Positions 33,279-41,775 of a stretch of DNA of 64,000 bases are shown in pieces; position 1 is the first letter of the stretch, and every line of letters begins with the position of its first letter. The DNA is from an uncultured Oscillospiraceae bacterium (GTDB lineage Bacteria > Bacillota > Clostridia > Oscillospirales > Oscillospiraceae). The notes under the pieces were generated by a model. That model did not search any database. It was given only the letters and a program-made list of their open reading frames with translations, and was not told the origin of the DNA. Location: contig CAJUPU010000002.1 of assembly GCA_910588495.1 (NCBI GenBank), positions 1-64,000 of the forward strand, in the 5' to 3' direction. The position numbers and the translations under genes are program-made.

Positions 33279-34493
33279 TCAGTCCAGCACCCGCAGGGCG
33301 TTGGACACCTCCAGCCCCGCCAGCGCCTGCTCCATCTGGGCCTGGGTGAGCTCGCCCTCGGTGAGGCAGGCGGACTCCACCCCGCCGCTCTCCCGCCGGG
33401 CCAGCAGCTTGCACCCCGGGAACCGGGAGCGCAGCTCCTCCGCCTTGGCCGCCGCCCGGACGTACCAGCGGCTCTTCAGCGCCTCGGTGCCGCAGGCGGT
33501 GTCCTCGCCGCCGGGCTCCCAGGACAGCGCCTTGCGGTGGCCCATGTTCCGGGCCACATCGATCACGTCGGCCACCACGGCGGAGGCGGTGGGCAGCTTG
33601 CCCGCCCCCCGGCCGTAGAACATCACGTCGCCGATGGCGTCCCCCCGGACGGAGATGGCGTTGAATACGTCCTCCACCCCGGCCAGCGGGTCGGACTGGT
33701 CCACCAGATGGGGGGCCACATAGGCGCACACCCGGCCGTCCTCCCCGTGGATGGCCCGGCCCAGCAGCTTGATCTTCCTGCCCGCGCTCTCGGCGTAGTC
33801 CACGTCCGCCAGGGTCACCCCGGTGATGCCCTGGGTGGGCACCTGGCTGGGGTCGATGTGCCGCCCGAAGGCGATGTCCGCCAGGATGCAGATCTTCCGG
33901 CAGGCGTCGTGGCCCTCCACGTCGGCGGAGGGGTCCCGCTCCGCGTAGCCGTTGTCCTGGGCCTCCTTTAGCGCCGCGCCGAAGGTGAGCCCCGCCCGGA
34001 TCATCCTGGTCAAGATATAGTTGGTGGTGCCGTTGAGGATGCCGTAGATCTCCAGGATCTCGTTGGCGGCCAGGCACTGGCTCAGCGGCCGGATGATGGG
34101 GATGCCGCCCCCCACGCTGGCCTCGAAGAGGTAGCACACGCCTTTTTCCTTGGCCAGCTGGGTCAGCTCATAGCCCCGGGTGGCCACCAGCTCCTTGTTG
34201 GAGGTGACCACGCTCTTGCCCGCCTCCAGCGCCCGTCTGGTGAAGTCCAGGGCGATGGAAGCCCCGCCGATGGTCTCCACCACGATGTCCACCTCAGGGT
34301 CCTGCTCGATGACGCTGAACTCCTTCACGAAGCGGTCCGCGAAGGGGCTGTCGGGAAAGTCCCGCACATCCAGGATATACTTCAGGCGGATCAGTCCCCC
34401 CGCCTTGCGCTCGATGCTGCTCTCATGCCCGGTGAGCACCTCGGCCACGCCGGAGCCCACCGTACCGAAGCCCAATATCGCCACGTTTACCAT
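33279..34493 (-). CDS. hom: Homoserine dehydrogenase
   Basis: 404 residues from ATG 34493; upstream in-frame starts lack a ribosome site. The NAD(P) loop is VAILGFGTVGSGVAEVL. SNKELVA and GGGIPIIRPLSQCLAAN define the catalytic domain, with GILNGTTNYILTRM and AERDPSADVEGHDACRK. The C-terminal ACT domain (about 325-404) likely senses threonine. It reduces aspartate semialdehyde to homoserine. Own promoter at 34590-34618; lysC lies downstream. Confidence 0.96.
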   Translation of the reverse strand: MVNVAILGFGTVGSGVAEVLTGHESSIERKAGGLIRLKYILDVRDFPDSPFADRFVKEFSVIEQDPEVDIVVETIGGASIALDFTRRALEAGKSVVTSNKELVATRGYELTQLAKEKGVCYLFEASVGGGIPIIRPLSQCLAANEILEIYGILNGTTNYILTRMIRAGLTFGAALKEAQDNGYAERDPSADVEGHDACRKICILADIAFGRHIDPSQVPTQGITGVTLADVDYAESAGRKIKLLGRAIHGEDGRVCAYVAPHLVDQSDPLAGVEDVFNAISVRGDAIGDVMFYGRGAGKLPTASAVVADVIDVARNMGHRKALSWEPGGEDTACGTEALKSRWYVRAAAKAEELRSRFPGCKLLARRESGGVESACLTEGELTQAQMEQALAGLEVSNALRVLD

Positions 34494-34589
34494 CTCGCAC
34501 CTGTCCCTTCCTTCGGCCTTCGATCCGCGGGACCGCCGGCCGGCAGTCCCCAAAAAGCCTATGATACCGTTGTATTTTGAACTTCTTAG

Positions 34590-34618
34590 ACTATATCACG
34601 ACTTCGGAGGATCCGCAA
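34590..34618 (-). promoter_or_regulatory. Sigma-A promoter for hom
   Basis: On the minus strand TTGCGG (34613-34618) and TATAGT (34590-34595) with a 17-base spacer, about 100 bases before the start. Confidence 0.7.
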
Positions 34619-34704
34619 TCGTCAACCTCCCTGCTTTTTCACCAAACCTTCCCCGCCCGCCGCCCGATTCTTTGGCACAATGAAGTAATACAGCGAAAAT
34701 GTGC

Positions 34705-34742
34705 CCAAAAAAGACCGCCTGCCAGGGTGCTGACAGGCGGTC
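34705..34742 (-). terminator. Intrinsic terminator of the PBP gene
   Basis: GACCGCCTG (34713-34721) pairs with CAGGCGGTC (34734-34742). On the minus strand it is followed by TTTTTT. It lies about 20 bases after the PBP stop. Confidence 0.85.
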
Positions 34743-34763
34743 CGCAGGGGTTTTTCTCCCGGC

Positions 34764-37616
34764 CTACTGAGTGGGCCACATGGGCTGCCCCCACTGGTCC
34801 ACCGGGATATAGGGCGGCTCCTCACTGGGCGTGGGCGGCGGCGTGGGCACCTCCACGCTGGGCGTGGGCGGCTCTACCGGCGGGAAGGACGGCTCCTGGA
34901 TGGGCGGAAGGTAGGGCGTGTCCGTCACATCGGGGTCCTCGCTGCCGACGGGCCGGTCCGACTCCCACGGGTCCATGGACTCGGTGGGCGGCGGCGAGGG
35001 CTCCCAGCCCTCCACATGGACGTAGCAGTACCGCCTGTCCTCCGGGATGGCCTCATACCAGCTCACCAGGCCGCTGGCGTCCCCGATGTGGACGCTGGAG
35101 GTGGCCAGCTCCCGCTCATAATCCACCATATAGACGGTACGCACCGTCTCCTCCGGACACAGGGCCCCGGCCAGGTGATAGCGGCTGGTGGCCTCGCCGT
35201 TGGCGTCCAGGATGGGGCTGTCCATGCAGATCTGCACCGGCACATGACAGCTGCAGCTCTCCGATGGCACATCGTCGGCGAACAGCCGGAAGGACCTGGC
35301 CCGGCTGCCCCGAATGTCGGCGGCACAGGCGTCGTTGGCCCGCTTGCCGCAGTCCACGCAGATGGAGGCGGAGACCAGGTTCTCCGGCACCGGGAAGGCG
35401 GCGTTCTCCTTCCCTTCGTGGAGGGGCTCCATCACCTGCTTCCACAGCTTCATGGCCGGGCCGTAGCGGGAGCCTCTGTCGTCGATCTGCTCGTTCTCCT
35501 TGTAGCCCACCCACACCGCGGCGGTATAGTAGGAGGTGTAGCCGCAGAACCACAGGTCGTACTTGCTGTTGGTGGTGCCCGTCTTGCCCGCCACGGTCTG
35601 GCCGGGGATGCGGGCATAGGTGCCGGTGCCCGCGTTGACCACGGTGGTCAGCATGGAGTTGATATAATAGGCGGTCTTGGTGCTGATGGGCCAGGTGGAC
35701 TCCGGCCGGTTGTCCCGGATGGTGTTCCCGTTGGCGTCCCGGATCTCCAGCACGGTGGTGGCCTTTTTGAACTCGCCGTTCCGGGGGAAGGAGGCGTAGG
35801 CCGCCGCCATCTCAAAGGTGGTCACGCCCCAGGTCAGCCCGCCCATGGACAGGGGGCTGCGGTCGATGTCCGACTTGACCTCCCCCAGGCTGTTCACATA
35901 GTAGGGTTCCAGGGTGGTGAAGCCGAACTTCTTCTCCATGAAGTCGTAAGACGCCTGGGGGGTCATCAGCTCCACCACCCGCAGGGCCACGGTGTTCAGC
36001 GACACGGTGACCGCGTCCGCCACGGTGGTCAGCCCCCCGTAGTTGGCTTCCACGTTCAGCGGCCAGAGCTTGCCGTTGAGCAGATAGGGGTTGTCGTCGA
36101 ACACCGAGGCGGGGGTGATGAGGCCCATCTCGATGGCGGGGGCGTAGACGGACACGGGCTTGATGGCCGACCCCGGCTGGCGGCGGGAGGTGACCGGCCA
36201 GAGGGAGCCCCGGTTCACCGTCTTTTCCGCCGTGCTGCCCAAAGCCACCACATAGCCGGTGGCGTTGTCCACCACGGTGATGTTGGACATGGCCTTCTGG
36301 CCCCTTTTGGACACGTAGTTAGCCAGCGTCTCCGGGTCCTTATACACCGCGTCCACCGCCTCCTGGACCTCCGGGTCGTAGGCGCAGATGATGGACAGCC
36401 CGCCGCTGAACACCCGGGTCCGGCAGGCCTTCTCATCGTGGCCCGTCTCGTCCATCAGGGCCTGGGTGGCCTCCCGGATCACCGCCTCCACGTACCAGGA
36501 GTAGATGTTGGAGGGTTCGCTCTCCACGCCGTCCGGGTCCTCCGGGTCGGCTTTGCCCTGCCATTTGAACACCAGTGGCTCGGCGATGGCCGCGTCCCGC
36601 TGGGCCTCGGTGATATAGGCCTTGCCGTCCCTGGCGTCGTCCGGCTTGGCCATTTCCTTCAGGATGTTCTCCTGCCGGGCCTTGTTGAACTCGATGTTGG
36701 TCCACACCGACCCGCTGTCATAGGAGTTTTCCGCCCCGCAGTACTCGCACACCTTGTCCTGGGTCAGGGAGTAGAGCTTGCACTCCGGGTTCTGGCACTG
36801 GTAGCGCACCACCTCCACCACGCCCCTGGGGGCGTAGAGGGCGGGGTTATTGGTGATGCCCGCCAGGCTGGCGCACTCGGCCAGGTCCAGCTCCCACACG
36901 TTCTTGCCGAAGTAATACTTGGCCGCCGCCTGGACGCCGTGACAGCCGTTGCCCAGGAAGATGCGGTTCATATAGAGGGTGAGGATGTCCTCTTTTTTGT
37001 AGTTCTTTTCCAGCTCCAGGGCGGTGAAGATCTCCAGGATCTTCCGGTTGACGGTGACGTCGTTCCGCCCGGTCAGGTTCTTGATGAGCTGCTGGTCGAT
37101 GGTGGAGCCGCCCTGGATGTTGCCGCCGGTGAACATGCGCAGCAGACCCGACCCGGTGCGCTTCCAGTCCACCCCCTGGTGCTTCCAGAAGCGCTTGTCC
37201 TCAATGGCCACGAAGGCGTCGATCAGGTCCTGGGGGATCTGGTCGTAGGTCACCAGCTCCCGGTCCTCCAGCCCCTTCAGGGTCTGCAGCTCCACCAGCT
37301 GGCCGGTGTTCTTGTCCTCATAATAGATCACCGAGTTCTCCATCATGCTGTAGGCGGACAGGTCCAGCCCGGTGTTGGGCATGATGGCGGTTTTCACATA
37401 GACCACGGCGAAGCATATCATGAAGCAGCCGGTGATGACGCCCATGAGCAGCAGGGTGCCGAGGACCTGGAAAAAGCGGACGATGATGGTCAGCCAAAGG
37501 GGGCGCTTTTTGCGGCGGCGCGCCTTCGGCTTAGGCGCCTGGCGCTGGCCTCCCCCGCCCTGCTGGGGCTGGGGCTCCCGGCGCTGGGGAGCGCTGTTTT
37601 GGTTGTTATCCGGCAT
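34764..37616 (-). CDS. Class A penicillin-binding protein with inserted Cys4 motif
   Basis: 950 residues. A basic cytoplasmic tail and one membrane helix (about 41-75) precede the GT51 glycosyltransferase (catalytic E139 in AIEDKRFW, then QGGSTIDQQL). The transpeptidase has S483-x-x-K in PGSAIKP, SLN, and GKTGTT. Unusual: between them, residues 274-293 hold C-x4-C-x10-C-x2-C (CQNPEC ... CEYC), a zinc-ribbon-like insertion. A second cysteine-rich stretch (CVDCGKRANDAC, then SCSC) follows the transpeptidase, and a proline-rich extracellular tail ends the protein. It polymerises and crosslinks peptidoglycan. Confidence 0.94.
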   Translation of the reverse strand: MPDNNQNSAPQRREPQPQQGGGGQRQAPKPKARRRKKRPLWLTIIVRFFQVLGTLLLMGVITGCFMICFAVVYVKTAIMPNTGLDLSAYSMMENSVIYYEDKNTGQLVELQTLKGLEDRELVTYDQIPQDLIDAFVAIEDKRFWKHQGVDWKRTGSGLLRMFTGGNIQGGSTIDQQLIKNLTGRNDVTVNRKILEIFTALELEKNYKKEDILTLYMNRIFLGNGCHGVQAAAKYYFGKNVWELDLAECASLAGITNNPALYAPRGVVEVVRYQCQNPECKLYSLTQDKVCEYCGAENSYDSGSVWTNIEFNKARQENILKEMAKPDDARDGKAYITEAQRDAAIAEPLVFKWQGKADPEDPDGVESEPSNIYSWYVEAVIREATQALMDETGHDEKACRTRVFSGGLSIICAYDPEVQEAVDAVYKDPETLANYVSKRGQKAMSNITVVDNATGYVVALGSTAEKTVNRGSLWPVTSRRQPGSAIKPVSVYAPAIEMGLITPASVFDDNPYLLNGKLWPLNVEANYGGLTTVADAVTVSLNTVALRVVELMTPQASYDFMEKKFGFTTLEPYYVNSLGEVKSDIDRSPLSMGGLTWGVTTFEMAAAYASFPRNGEFKKATTVLEIRDANGNTIRDNRPESTWPISTKTAYYINSMLTTVVNAGTGTYARIPGQTVAGKTGTTNSKYDLWFCGYTSYYTAAVWVGYKENEQIDDRGSRYGPAMKLWKQVMEPLHEGKENAAFPVPENLVSASICVDCGKRANDACAADIRGSRARSFRLFADDVPSESCSCHVPVQICMDSPILDANGEATSRYHLAGALCPEETVRTVYMVDYERELATSSVHIGDASGLVSWYEAIPEDRRYCYVHVEGWEPSPPPTESMDPWESDRPVGSEDPDVTDTPYLPPIQEPSFPPVEPPTPSVEVPTPPPTPSEEPPYIPVDQWGQPMWPTQ

Positions 37617-37718
37617 GTTGAGATCCCTCCGATGTATTCAGCCGTCCCGCTTCGGGCGGGCCGTCCGGGTCCCTCTCTCAAGCCCCGCGCCCTCACGGCC
37701 GGCGCTGGGTATTGGTGC

Positions 37719-37747
37719 ATTATACCACATCCCGGCGGGTTTGTCCA
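37719..37747 (-). promoter_or_regulatory. Sigma-A promoter for the class A PBP gene
   Basis: On the minus strand TGGACA (37742-37747) and TATAAT (37719-37724) with a 17-base spacer. The leader is about 95 bases. Confidence 0.75.
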
Positions 37748-37816
37748 CCCTGTGCGGCTGTCCACGATCCGACAGCCCCGGCCGCTGTTTTTTTATTGAA
37801 AATTTCGCGGCCCCTC

Positions 37817-37845
37817 TTGCAATTTCCTCCGGCAGCCGTTACAAT
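37817..37845 (+). promoter_or_regulatory. Sigma-A promoter for the DUF1292 gene
   Basis: TTGCAA (37817-37822) and TACAAT (37840-37845) with a 17-base spacer, about 40 bases before the start at 37892. It is divergent from the PBP promoter. Confidence 0.8.
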
Positions 37846-37891
37846 AGGGGCAGAAGGCGGGGCCGCGGCCCCAAAAAGGAGGCTCGAGGCC

Positions 37892-38170
37892 ATGAGCGAG
37901 GAGTACGGCCCGGATTTTGTGTCGGTCACCGACGACGAGGGCAATGAATTTGAATTGGAACATCTGGGCACCCTGGAACAGGACGGCCGGACGTACATGG
38001 CTTTCGTCCCGGCGGACATGGACGAGGACGACGAGGACTTCGGCCTGATCCTGCTGAAGGTCATCCAGCAGGACGGCGAGGAACTGCTGGCGGACATCGA
38101 CGACGAGCAGGAGCTCAACGCCGTCTATGAAAGATTCATGGAGGAGCTGTTCGAGGACGAGGAGGAATAG
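37892..38170 (+). CDS. DUF1292 family protein
   Basis: 92 residues, strongly acidic. VTDDEGNEFELEHLGTLEQDG and YMAFVPAD match DUF1292, and the tail FEELFEDEEE-type acidic end (here MEELFEDEEE) is common in the family. The start at ATG 37892 has AAGGAGG upstream. Function unknown. It is followed by a repeat-rich non-coding region rather than by a clear terminator of its own. Confidence 0.92.
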   Translation: MSEEYGPDFVSVTDDEGNEFELEHLGTLEQDGRTYMAFVPADMDEDDEDFGLILLKVIQQDGEELLADIDDEQELNAVYERFMEELFEDEEE

Positions 38171-38178
38171 CGCTCACG

Positions 38179-38280
38179 GCGGCTCAAACGCGATACCGCA
38201 TCTACGTTTCGCCTGTTCGCGACGCGCGACGGCTCAAACGCGATACCGCATCTACGTTTCGCCTGTTCGCGACGCGCGGC
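38179..38280. repeat. Two tandem copies of a 50-bp unit, plus a partial third
   Basis: The unit beginning GGCTCAAACGCGATACCG occurs at 38181-38230 and again at 38231-38280 with one difference. CGGCTCAAACGCGAT recurs at 38366-38380, just before the candidate 6S RNA. It directly follows the DUF1292 stop. Confidence 0.85.
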
Positions 38281-38360
38281 TTCGCTGCGACTCGGTCAAA
38301 ACCCGCCTCCGCTGCGCGGCGGCTGGGCTTTTGCCCTCGCTTCGCTCCATCCGCGCTGCT
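38281..38360 (-). repeat. Dispersed repeat family B, copy 2
   Basis: On the minus strand it reads GCGCGGATGGAGCGAAGCGA then GGGCAAAAGCC (core 38331-38357). It shares this core with copies near 33.2 kb and 53.5 kb. It lies between the tandem 50-bp repeat and the candidate 6S RNA. Confidence 0.6.
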
Positions 38361-38387
38361 CACAACGGCTCAAACGCGATCATACAC

Positions 38388-38566
38388 CCCTGCTGGGTTC
38401 TAACTACGTGACCTTGCCCTGTTAAAACCCACATTTCTAAGACGGGACGCCCCACTCGCGCGGTGGTTCGCAGACCTCCCGGCCCTCTCAGGAGGATCCT
38501 GGACGTTGGGAGCGGTAAAACCAAGCGGAGGCGACCCACCTGCATCTTTGTGCAGGTTTTTAATGG
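38388..38566 (+). ncRNA. ssrS: Probable 6S RNA
   Basis: A 180-base non-coding stretch with an end-to-end helix: TGCTGGGTT (38391-38399) pairs with GACCCA (38533-38538) and TGCA after a 2-base bulge. An internal hairpin has CCTCC and GGAGG arms. The 3' part, CCAAGCGGAGGCGACCCACC, resembles 6S RNAs of clostridia as I recall them. It ends at ACCTGCA / TGCAGGT plus TTTTT (38538-38561), an intrinsic terminator. A weak -10 (CATACA, 38381-38386) precedes it. 6S RNA sequesters sigma-A RNA polymerase. Identity is not confirmed by search. Confidence 0.55.
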
Positions 38567-38604
38567 GGCGGCACGGCCACAGCGGGGGTCCTGATAACGA
38601 ACCA

Positions 38605-38640
38605 GGCGGGAGGGCCCCGGTCCTCCCGCCTCTTTCTTAT
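38605..38640 (+). terminator. Intrinsic terminator downstream of the candidate 6S RNA
   Basis: GGCGGGAGG (38605-38613) pairs with CCTCCCGCC (38622-38630), followed by TCTTTCTTATTT. Confidence 0.75.
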
Positions 38641-38673
38641 TTGTGAATTTTCATCTGGGGGGCGATTTTGGCC

Positions 38674-38702
38674 TTGCAACCGGCCTTTTCCCATGCTATA
38701 AT
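38674..38702 (+). promoter_or_regulatory. Sigma-A promoter for the foldase gene
   Basis: TTGCAA (38674-38679) and TATAAT (38697-38702) with a 17-base spacer, 83 bases before the ATG at 38785. Confidence 0.85.
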
Positions 38703-38784
38703 ATCATGCGTTGCCGCGCTGGCCCCGTTTTTTCCCCACTCCGGCCCGCGCCATTACACGAAACACTGAGAGGATTGATATACC

Positions 38785-40341
38785 ATGAGCGCATCCAGAG
38801 AGAAAAAGCAGCGCCAGAGCGCCGGTCCTGACAGCAAGGCCCTGAGGGCCCAGCAGGAGCAGGCCGCCCGCAGGCGCACGACCATCATCTACTCCGCGAT
38901 CGCCGCCGTCATCGCCGTACTGGTGATCGCGCTTCTGGTGTGGCGTTCCGGCTTCTTCCAGGCCAGGGCGTCCGCCGCCACCCTGGGAGATGAGACCCTC
39001 ACCGCCGCCGAGCTGAGCTTCTACTACTACGACGCCCGCAGCTATTACGCGGGCTATGGCATCATCGATACCTCCAAGGCCGACGAGGAGCAGTTCTACA
39101 ACGAGTCCGAGGGCAGGACCTACCGGGACCACTTCCTGGAGGAGGCCCTCAAGACCGCCCAGCAGCGCAAGGCCCTGGCCGAGCAGGCCAAGGCGGACGG
39201 CCACACCGAGGACGAGGTCAAGGACCAGGTGGACGCCTTCGTGGCCTCCCTGAAGGCCCAGGCCGCCTCCAACGGCATCGGCTACGGCGCCTACCTCAAG
39301 GCCCGCTTCGGCCCCTATATGTCCGCCGGCATCGTGGAGAAGCTGTACACCCGCCTCCAGATGGCGAACCTGGCCGCCAACGACAAGTACGAGGCCCTGT
39401 TCGACAGCTATCAGCAGTCCGACCTGGACGCCTACTACGAGGAGAACAAGGACAGCCTGGACACCGTGGAGTTCTCCTGCCTCTACTTCGCCATCCCCAC
39501 TGTGAACGAGAAGGATGAAGAGGGCAACGAGCTGGCCGAGGACGAGCTGAACAAGCGCAAGGAAGAGGCCAAGGCCAACACCAAGAAGGACGCCGAGGAC
39601 GCGCTGAAGGCGGTGGAGGGCGGCGCCACCTTCCAGTCCCAGATCGACAAGTACGAGCTGTCTCCCAGCTCCAACTACAACAACGTGGACCACGCCAAGG
39701 TGGTGGGCACCACCTCCATCTCCTCCGCCTACAAAGATCAGCTGCTCAAGCTGGACAAGGACGCCGTGGAGCTGGTGGAGTCCGACAGCGGCTTCTACGT
39801 CATCTCCTTCCACGACCGCTATCTGGTGGATGAGGCCACCCGGGACGTGCGCCACATCCTGGCCATGGCGGAGAGCACCACCGGCGAGGACAACAAGCTG
39901 GTGGCCCCCACCGACGAGGCCTGGGCCGCCGCCAAGGCCAAGATGAACGAGATCCAGGCCGCCTGGGACGAGAGCGGCAAGACCGAGGACGATTTCGCCA
40001 AGCTGGCCAACGAGAAGTCCGATGACGGCGGCTCCAACACCAAGGGCGGCCTGTATGAGCGCAATCCCAAGGACAAGTTCGTCCCCGAGTTCGACGAGTG
40101 GGTGTTCGACGCCGCCCGCAAGAGCGGCGACGTGGGCATGGTCCAGCACTCCGCCGAGGAGGGCGCCACCAGCGGCTACTACGGCTACCACCTGATCTAC
40201 TACGTGGGCGAGAACGAGGCGGTGTGGATGGGCTCCGCCCGGGAGGCCCTGGCCGAAAAGGCCCTGGAGACCTGGAATGAAGAGATGGGCAACGGCGTCG
40301 CCGCCGCCCTGACCAGCGGAGCCGACTATCTCGGCAAGTGA
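38785..40341 (+). CDS. Membrane-anchored PrsA/SurA-like foldase (parvulin-type PPIase)
   Basis: 518 residues. A charged cytoplasmic N-terminus and one membrane helix (about 32-54) lead to an exported SurA_N-like helical region (LTAAELSFYYYD, FLEEALKTAQQRKALAEQA). The parvulin-type rotamase region lies near residues 350-470, with VRHILAMAE and GGLYERNPKDKFVPEFDEWVF. It has no lipobox, unlike PrsA. It should help fold secreted proteins at the membrane surface. Lysine-, glutamate- and alanine-rich. Single-gene unit between its own promoter and terminator. Confidence 0.88.
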   Translation: MSASREKKQRQSAGPDSKALRAQQEQAARRRTTIIYSAIAAVIAVLVIALLVWRSGFFQARASAATLGDETLTAAELSFYYYDARSYYAGYGIIDTSKADEEQFYNESEGRTYRDHFLEEALKTAQQRKALAEQAKADGHTEDEVKDQVDAFVASLKAQAASNGIGYGAYLKARFGPYMSAGIVEKLYTRLQMANLAANDKYEALFDSYQQSDLDAYYEENKDSLDTVEFSCLYFAIPTVNEKDEEGNELAEDELNKRKEEAKANTKKDAEDALKAVEGGATFQSQIDKYELSPSSNYNNVDHAKVVGTTSISSAYKDQLLKLDKDAVELVESDSGFYVISFHDRYLVDEATRDVRHILAMAESTTGEDNKLVAPTDEAWAAAKAKMNEIQAAWDESGKTEDDFAKLANEKSDDGGSNTKGGLYERNPKDKFVPEFDEWVFDAARKSGDVGMVQHSAEEGATSGYYGYHLIYYVGENEAVWMGSAREALAEKALETWNEEMGNGVAAALTSGADYLGK

Positions 40342-40357
40342 TCCACCGAATCCAACC

Positions 40358-40395
40358 AAAACAGAGGCCGGACAGCGCGTCCGGCCTCTGTTTTT
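40358..40395 (+). terminator. Intrinsic terminator after the foldase gene
   Basis: AAAACAGAGGCCGGAC (40358-40373) pairs with 40379-40394 around AGCGC, ending in TTTTT. Confidence 0.9.
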
Positions 40396-40411
40396 AGGAG
40401 TTGAGCCGATC

Positions 40412-41149
40412 TTGAAAGAGCCATTCATCCGCACTCAGATGCTGCTGGGCGCCCCCGCCATGGAGCGCCTGCAAAACAGCCACGTGGCGGTGCTGGGCCT
40501 GGGGGGCGTGGGGGGCTGGTGCGCCGAGGCCTTGTGCCGCTCCGGGGTGGGGGAGCTCACCCTGGCCGACCAGGACACCGTGTCGGTGAGCAACCTGAAC
40601 CGCCAGTGCGCCGCCCTGCGCTCCACCGTGGGCATGGAAAAGGCCCAGGCCACCGCCCGGCGGCTGGGCGATATCGCGCCGGACTGCCTCCTCCACTCCC
40701 TGGTCCTGCGGTACGAGGCGGACACCCGGGAGGAGTTCTTTGCCGCTAAATACGATTATATCGTGGACGCCATCGACCTGGTGAGCTGCAAGCTGGACCT
40801 GATTGAGACGGCCCACGCCCGGGGGATCCCCATCATCTCCGCCCTGGGCACCGGCAACAAGCGGGACGCCCAGCTTCTGTGCATCGCCGATATCTCCCAG
40901 ACCCAGGGCTGCCCCCTGGCCAGGGTGGTGCGCAAGGAGCTGCGGAAACGGGGCATCCCCCATCACAAGGTGGTGTTCTCCCCGGAGCTGCCCCGCAACG
41001 CCGAGGACGGGGACGAGGCCCCGCCCCCGGGGCGGCGGTCCGTCCCCGCCAGCGCGATGTGGGTGCCCGCGGCGGCGGGGCTGCTGCTGGCCCAGGCGGT
41101 CATTTTGGGGCTTGCGGGCGAGCCTGGATACGCTCCCACCCCTTCCTGA
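40412..41149 (+). CDS. tcdA: tRNA threonylcarbamoyladenosine dehydratase (TcdA/CsdL)
   Basis: 245 residues from TTG 40412 with AGGAG 11 bases upstream. The E1-like ATP-binding core begins VAVLGLGGVGGWCAEALCRSGVG, and DAIDLVSCKLDLIETA and GTGNKRDAQLL follow, as in the HesA/MoeB/ThiF superfamily. It cyclises threonylcarbamoyl-A37 of tRNA to the hydantoin form. The start lies within 20 bases of the preceding terminator. Its 3' end overlaps the convergent PAP2 gene by 50 bases. Confidence 0.93.
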   Translation: MKEPFIRTQMLLGAPAMERLQNSHVAVLGLGGVGGWCAEALCRSGVGELTLADQDTVSVSNLNRQCAALRSTVGMEKAQATARRLGDIAPDCLLHSLVLRYEADTREEFFAAKYDYIVDAIDLVSCKLDLIETAHARGIPIISALGTGNKRDAQLLCIADISQTQGCPLARVVRKELRKRGIPHHKVVFSPELPRNAEDGDEAPPPGRRSVPASAMWVPAAAGLLLAQAVILGLAGEPGYAPTPS

Positions 41150-41666
41150 CCACCCACGCCCCGGCCAGCCCACACAAAGAGCCGATCGCCGCCCCCGCCA
41201 GCACGTCGCTGGGGAAGTGGACCCCCACGTACAGCCGGGACAGGCCCATCACCGCCGCCATGGCCACCGCCGCCGCCTTCATCCACTTCTTCGGCGCGGA
41301 CATGCACACCGCCAGGGCGAAGGCGAAGGCGGCGTTGGTGTGCCCCGAGGGGAAGGAGTTGGGGTCGTGCTCCGGCACCAGGTTCACGAAGTTTTCGATC
41401 GCCAGCCAGGGCCGTGGCCGGGACACCAGGGGCTTGATGGTGAGATTCACCACGATGAATCCGATCAGCATGGCGCACAGCGCCGACAGCCCCGCCCTCC
41501 GGGTGGGCTTGAAGAAAAGCATCAGCACGCCCAGCGCGATGAACAGCATCCCCGTATTGCCCAATTGGGTGTAAAGCTCCATGAACGGGTCCAGCACGGC
41601 GCAGCGCACATGCTCCGCGATCCACACCAGGGCCTGTTCGTCCAACTGTTGAATGACGTCCGGCAT
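41100..41666 (-). CDS. PAP2-superfamily phosphatase
   Basis: 188 residues from ATG 41666 after CAGGAGGG. Six membrane helices and the three phosphatase motifs are clear: KPLVSRPRP, PSGHTNAAFAF and SRLYVGVHFPSD. It probably dephosphorylates a lipid such as undecaprenyl pyrophosphate, though the substrate is not readable from the sequence. Convergent and overlapping with tcdA at the 3' end by 50 bases, so antisense transcription is likely. Confidence 0.94.
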   Translation of the reverse strand: MPDVIQQLDEQALVWIAEHVRCAVLDPFMELYTQLGNTGMLFIALGVLMLFFKPTRRAGLSALCAMLIGFIVVNLTIKPLVSRPRPWLAIENFVNLVPEHDPNSFPSGHTNAAFAFALAVCMSAPKKWMKAAAVAMAAVMGLSRLYVGVHFPSDVLAGAAIGSLCGLAGAWVVRKGWERIQARPQAPK

Positions 41667-41775
41667 CCTCGTCCCTCCTGTCCTTGACCCGGAGGCCAAA
41701 GATATGTATAATAGGTATGTTCTGTGATTTTACCCCATTCCTTGCTCCAAAGCAAGTTTTTTGTGGGAGGTCCAT

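Noticed and set aside
38179..38280. Tandem repeat as a CRISPR array
   Set aside because: Only two units with no unique spacer between them, no cas genes in the window.
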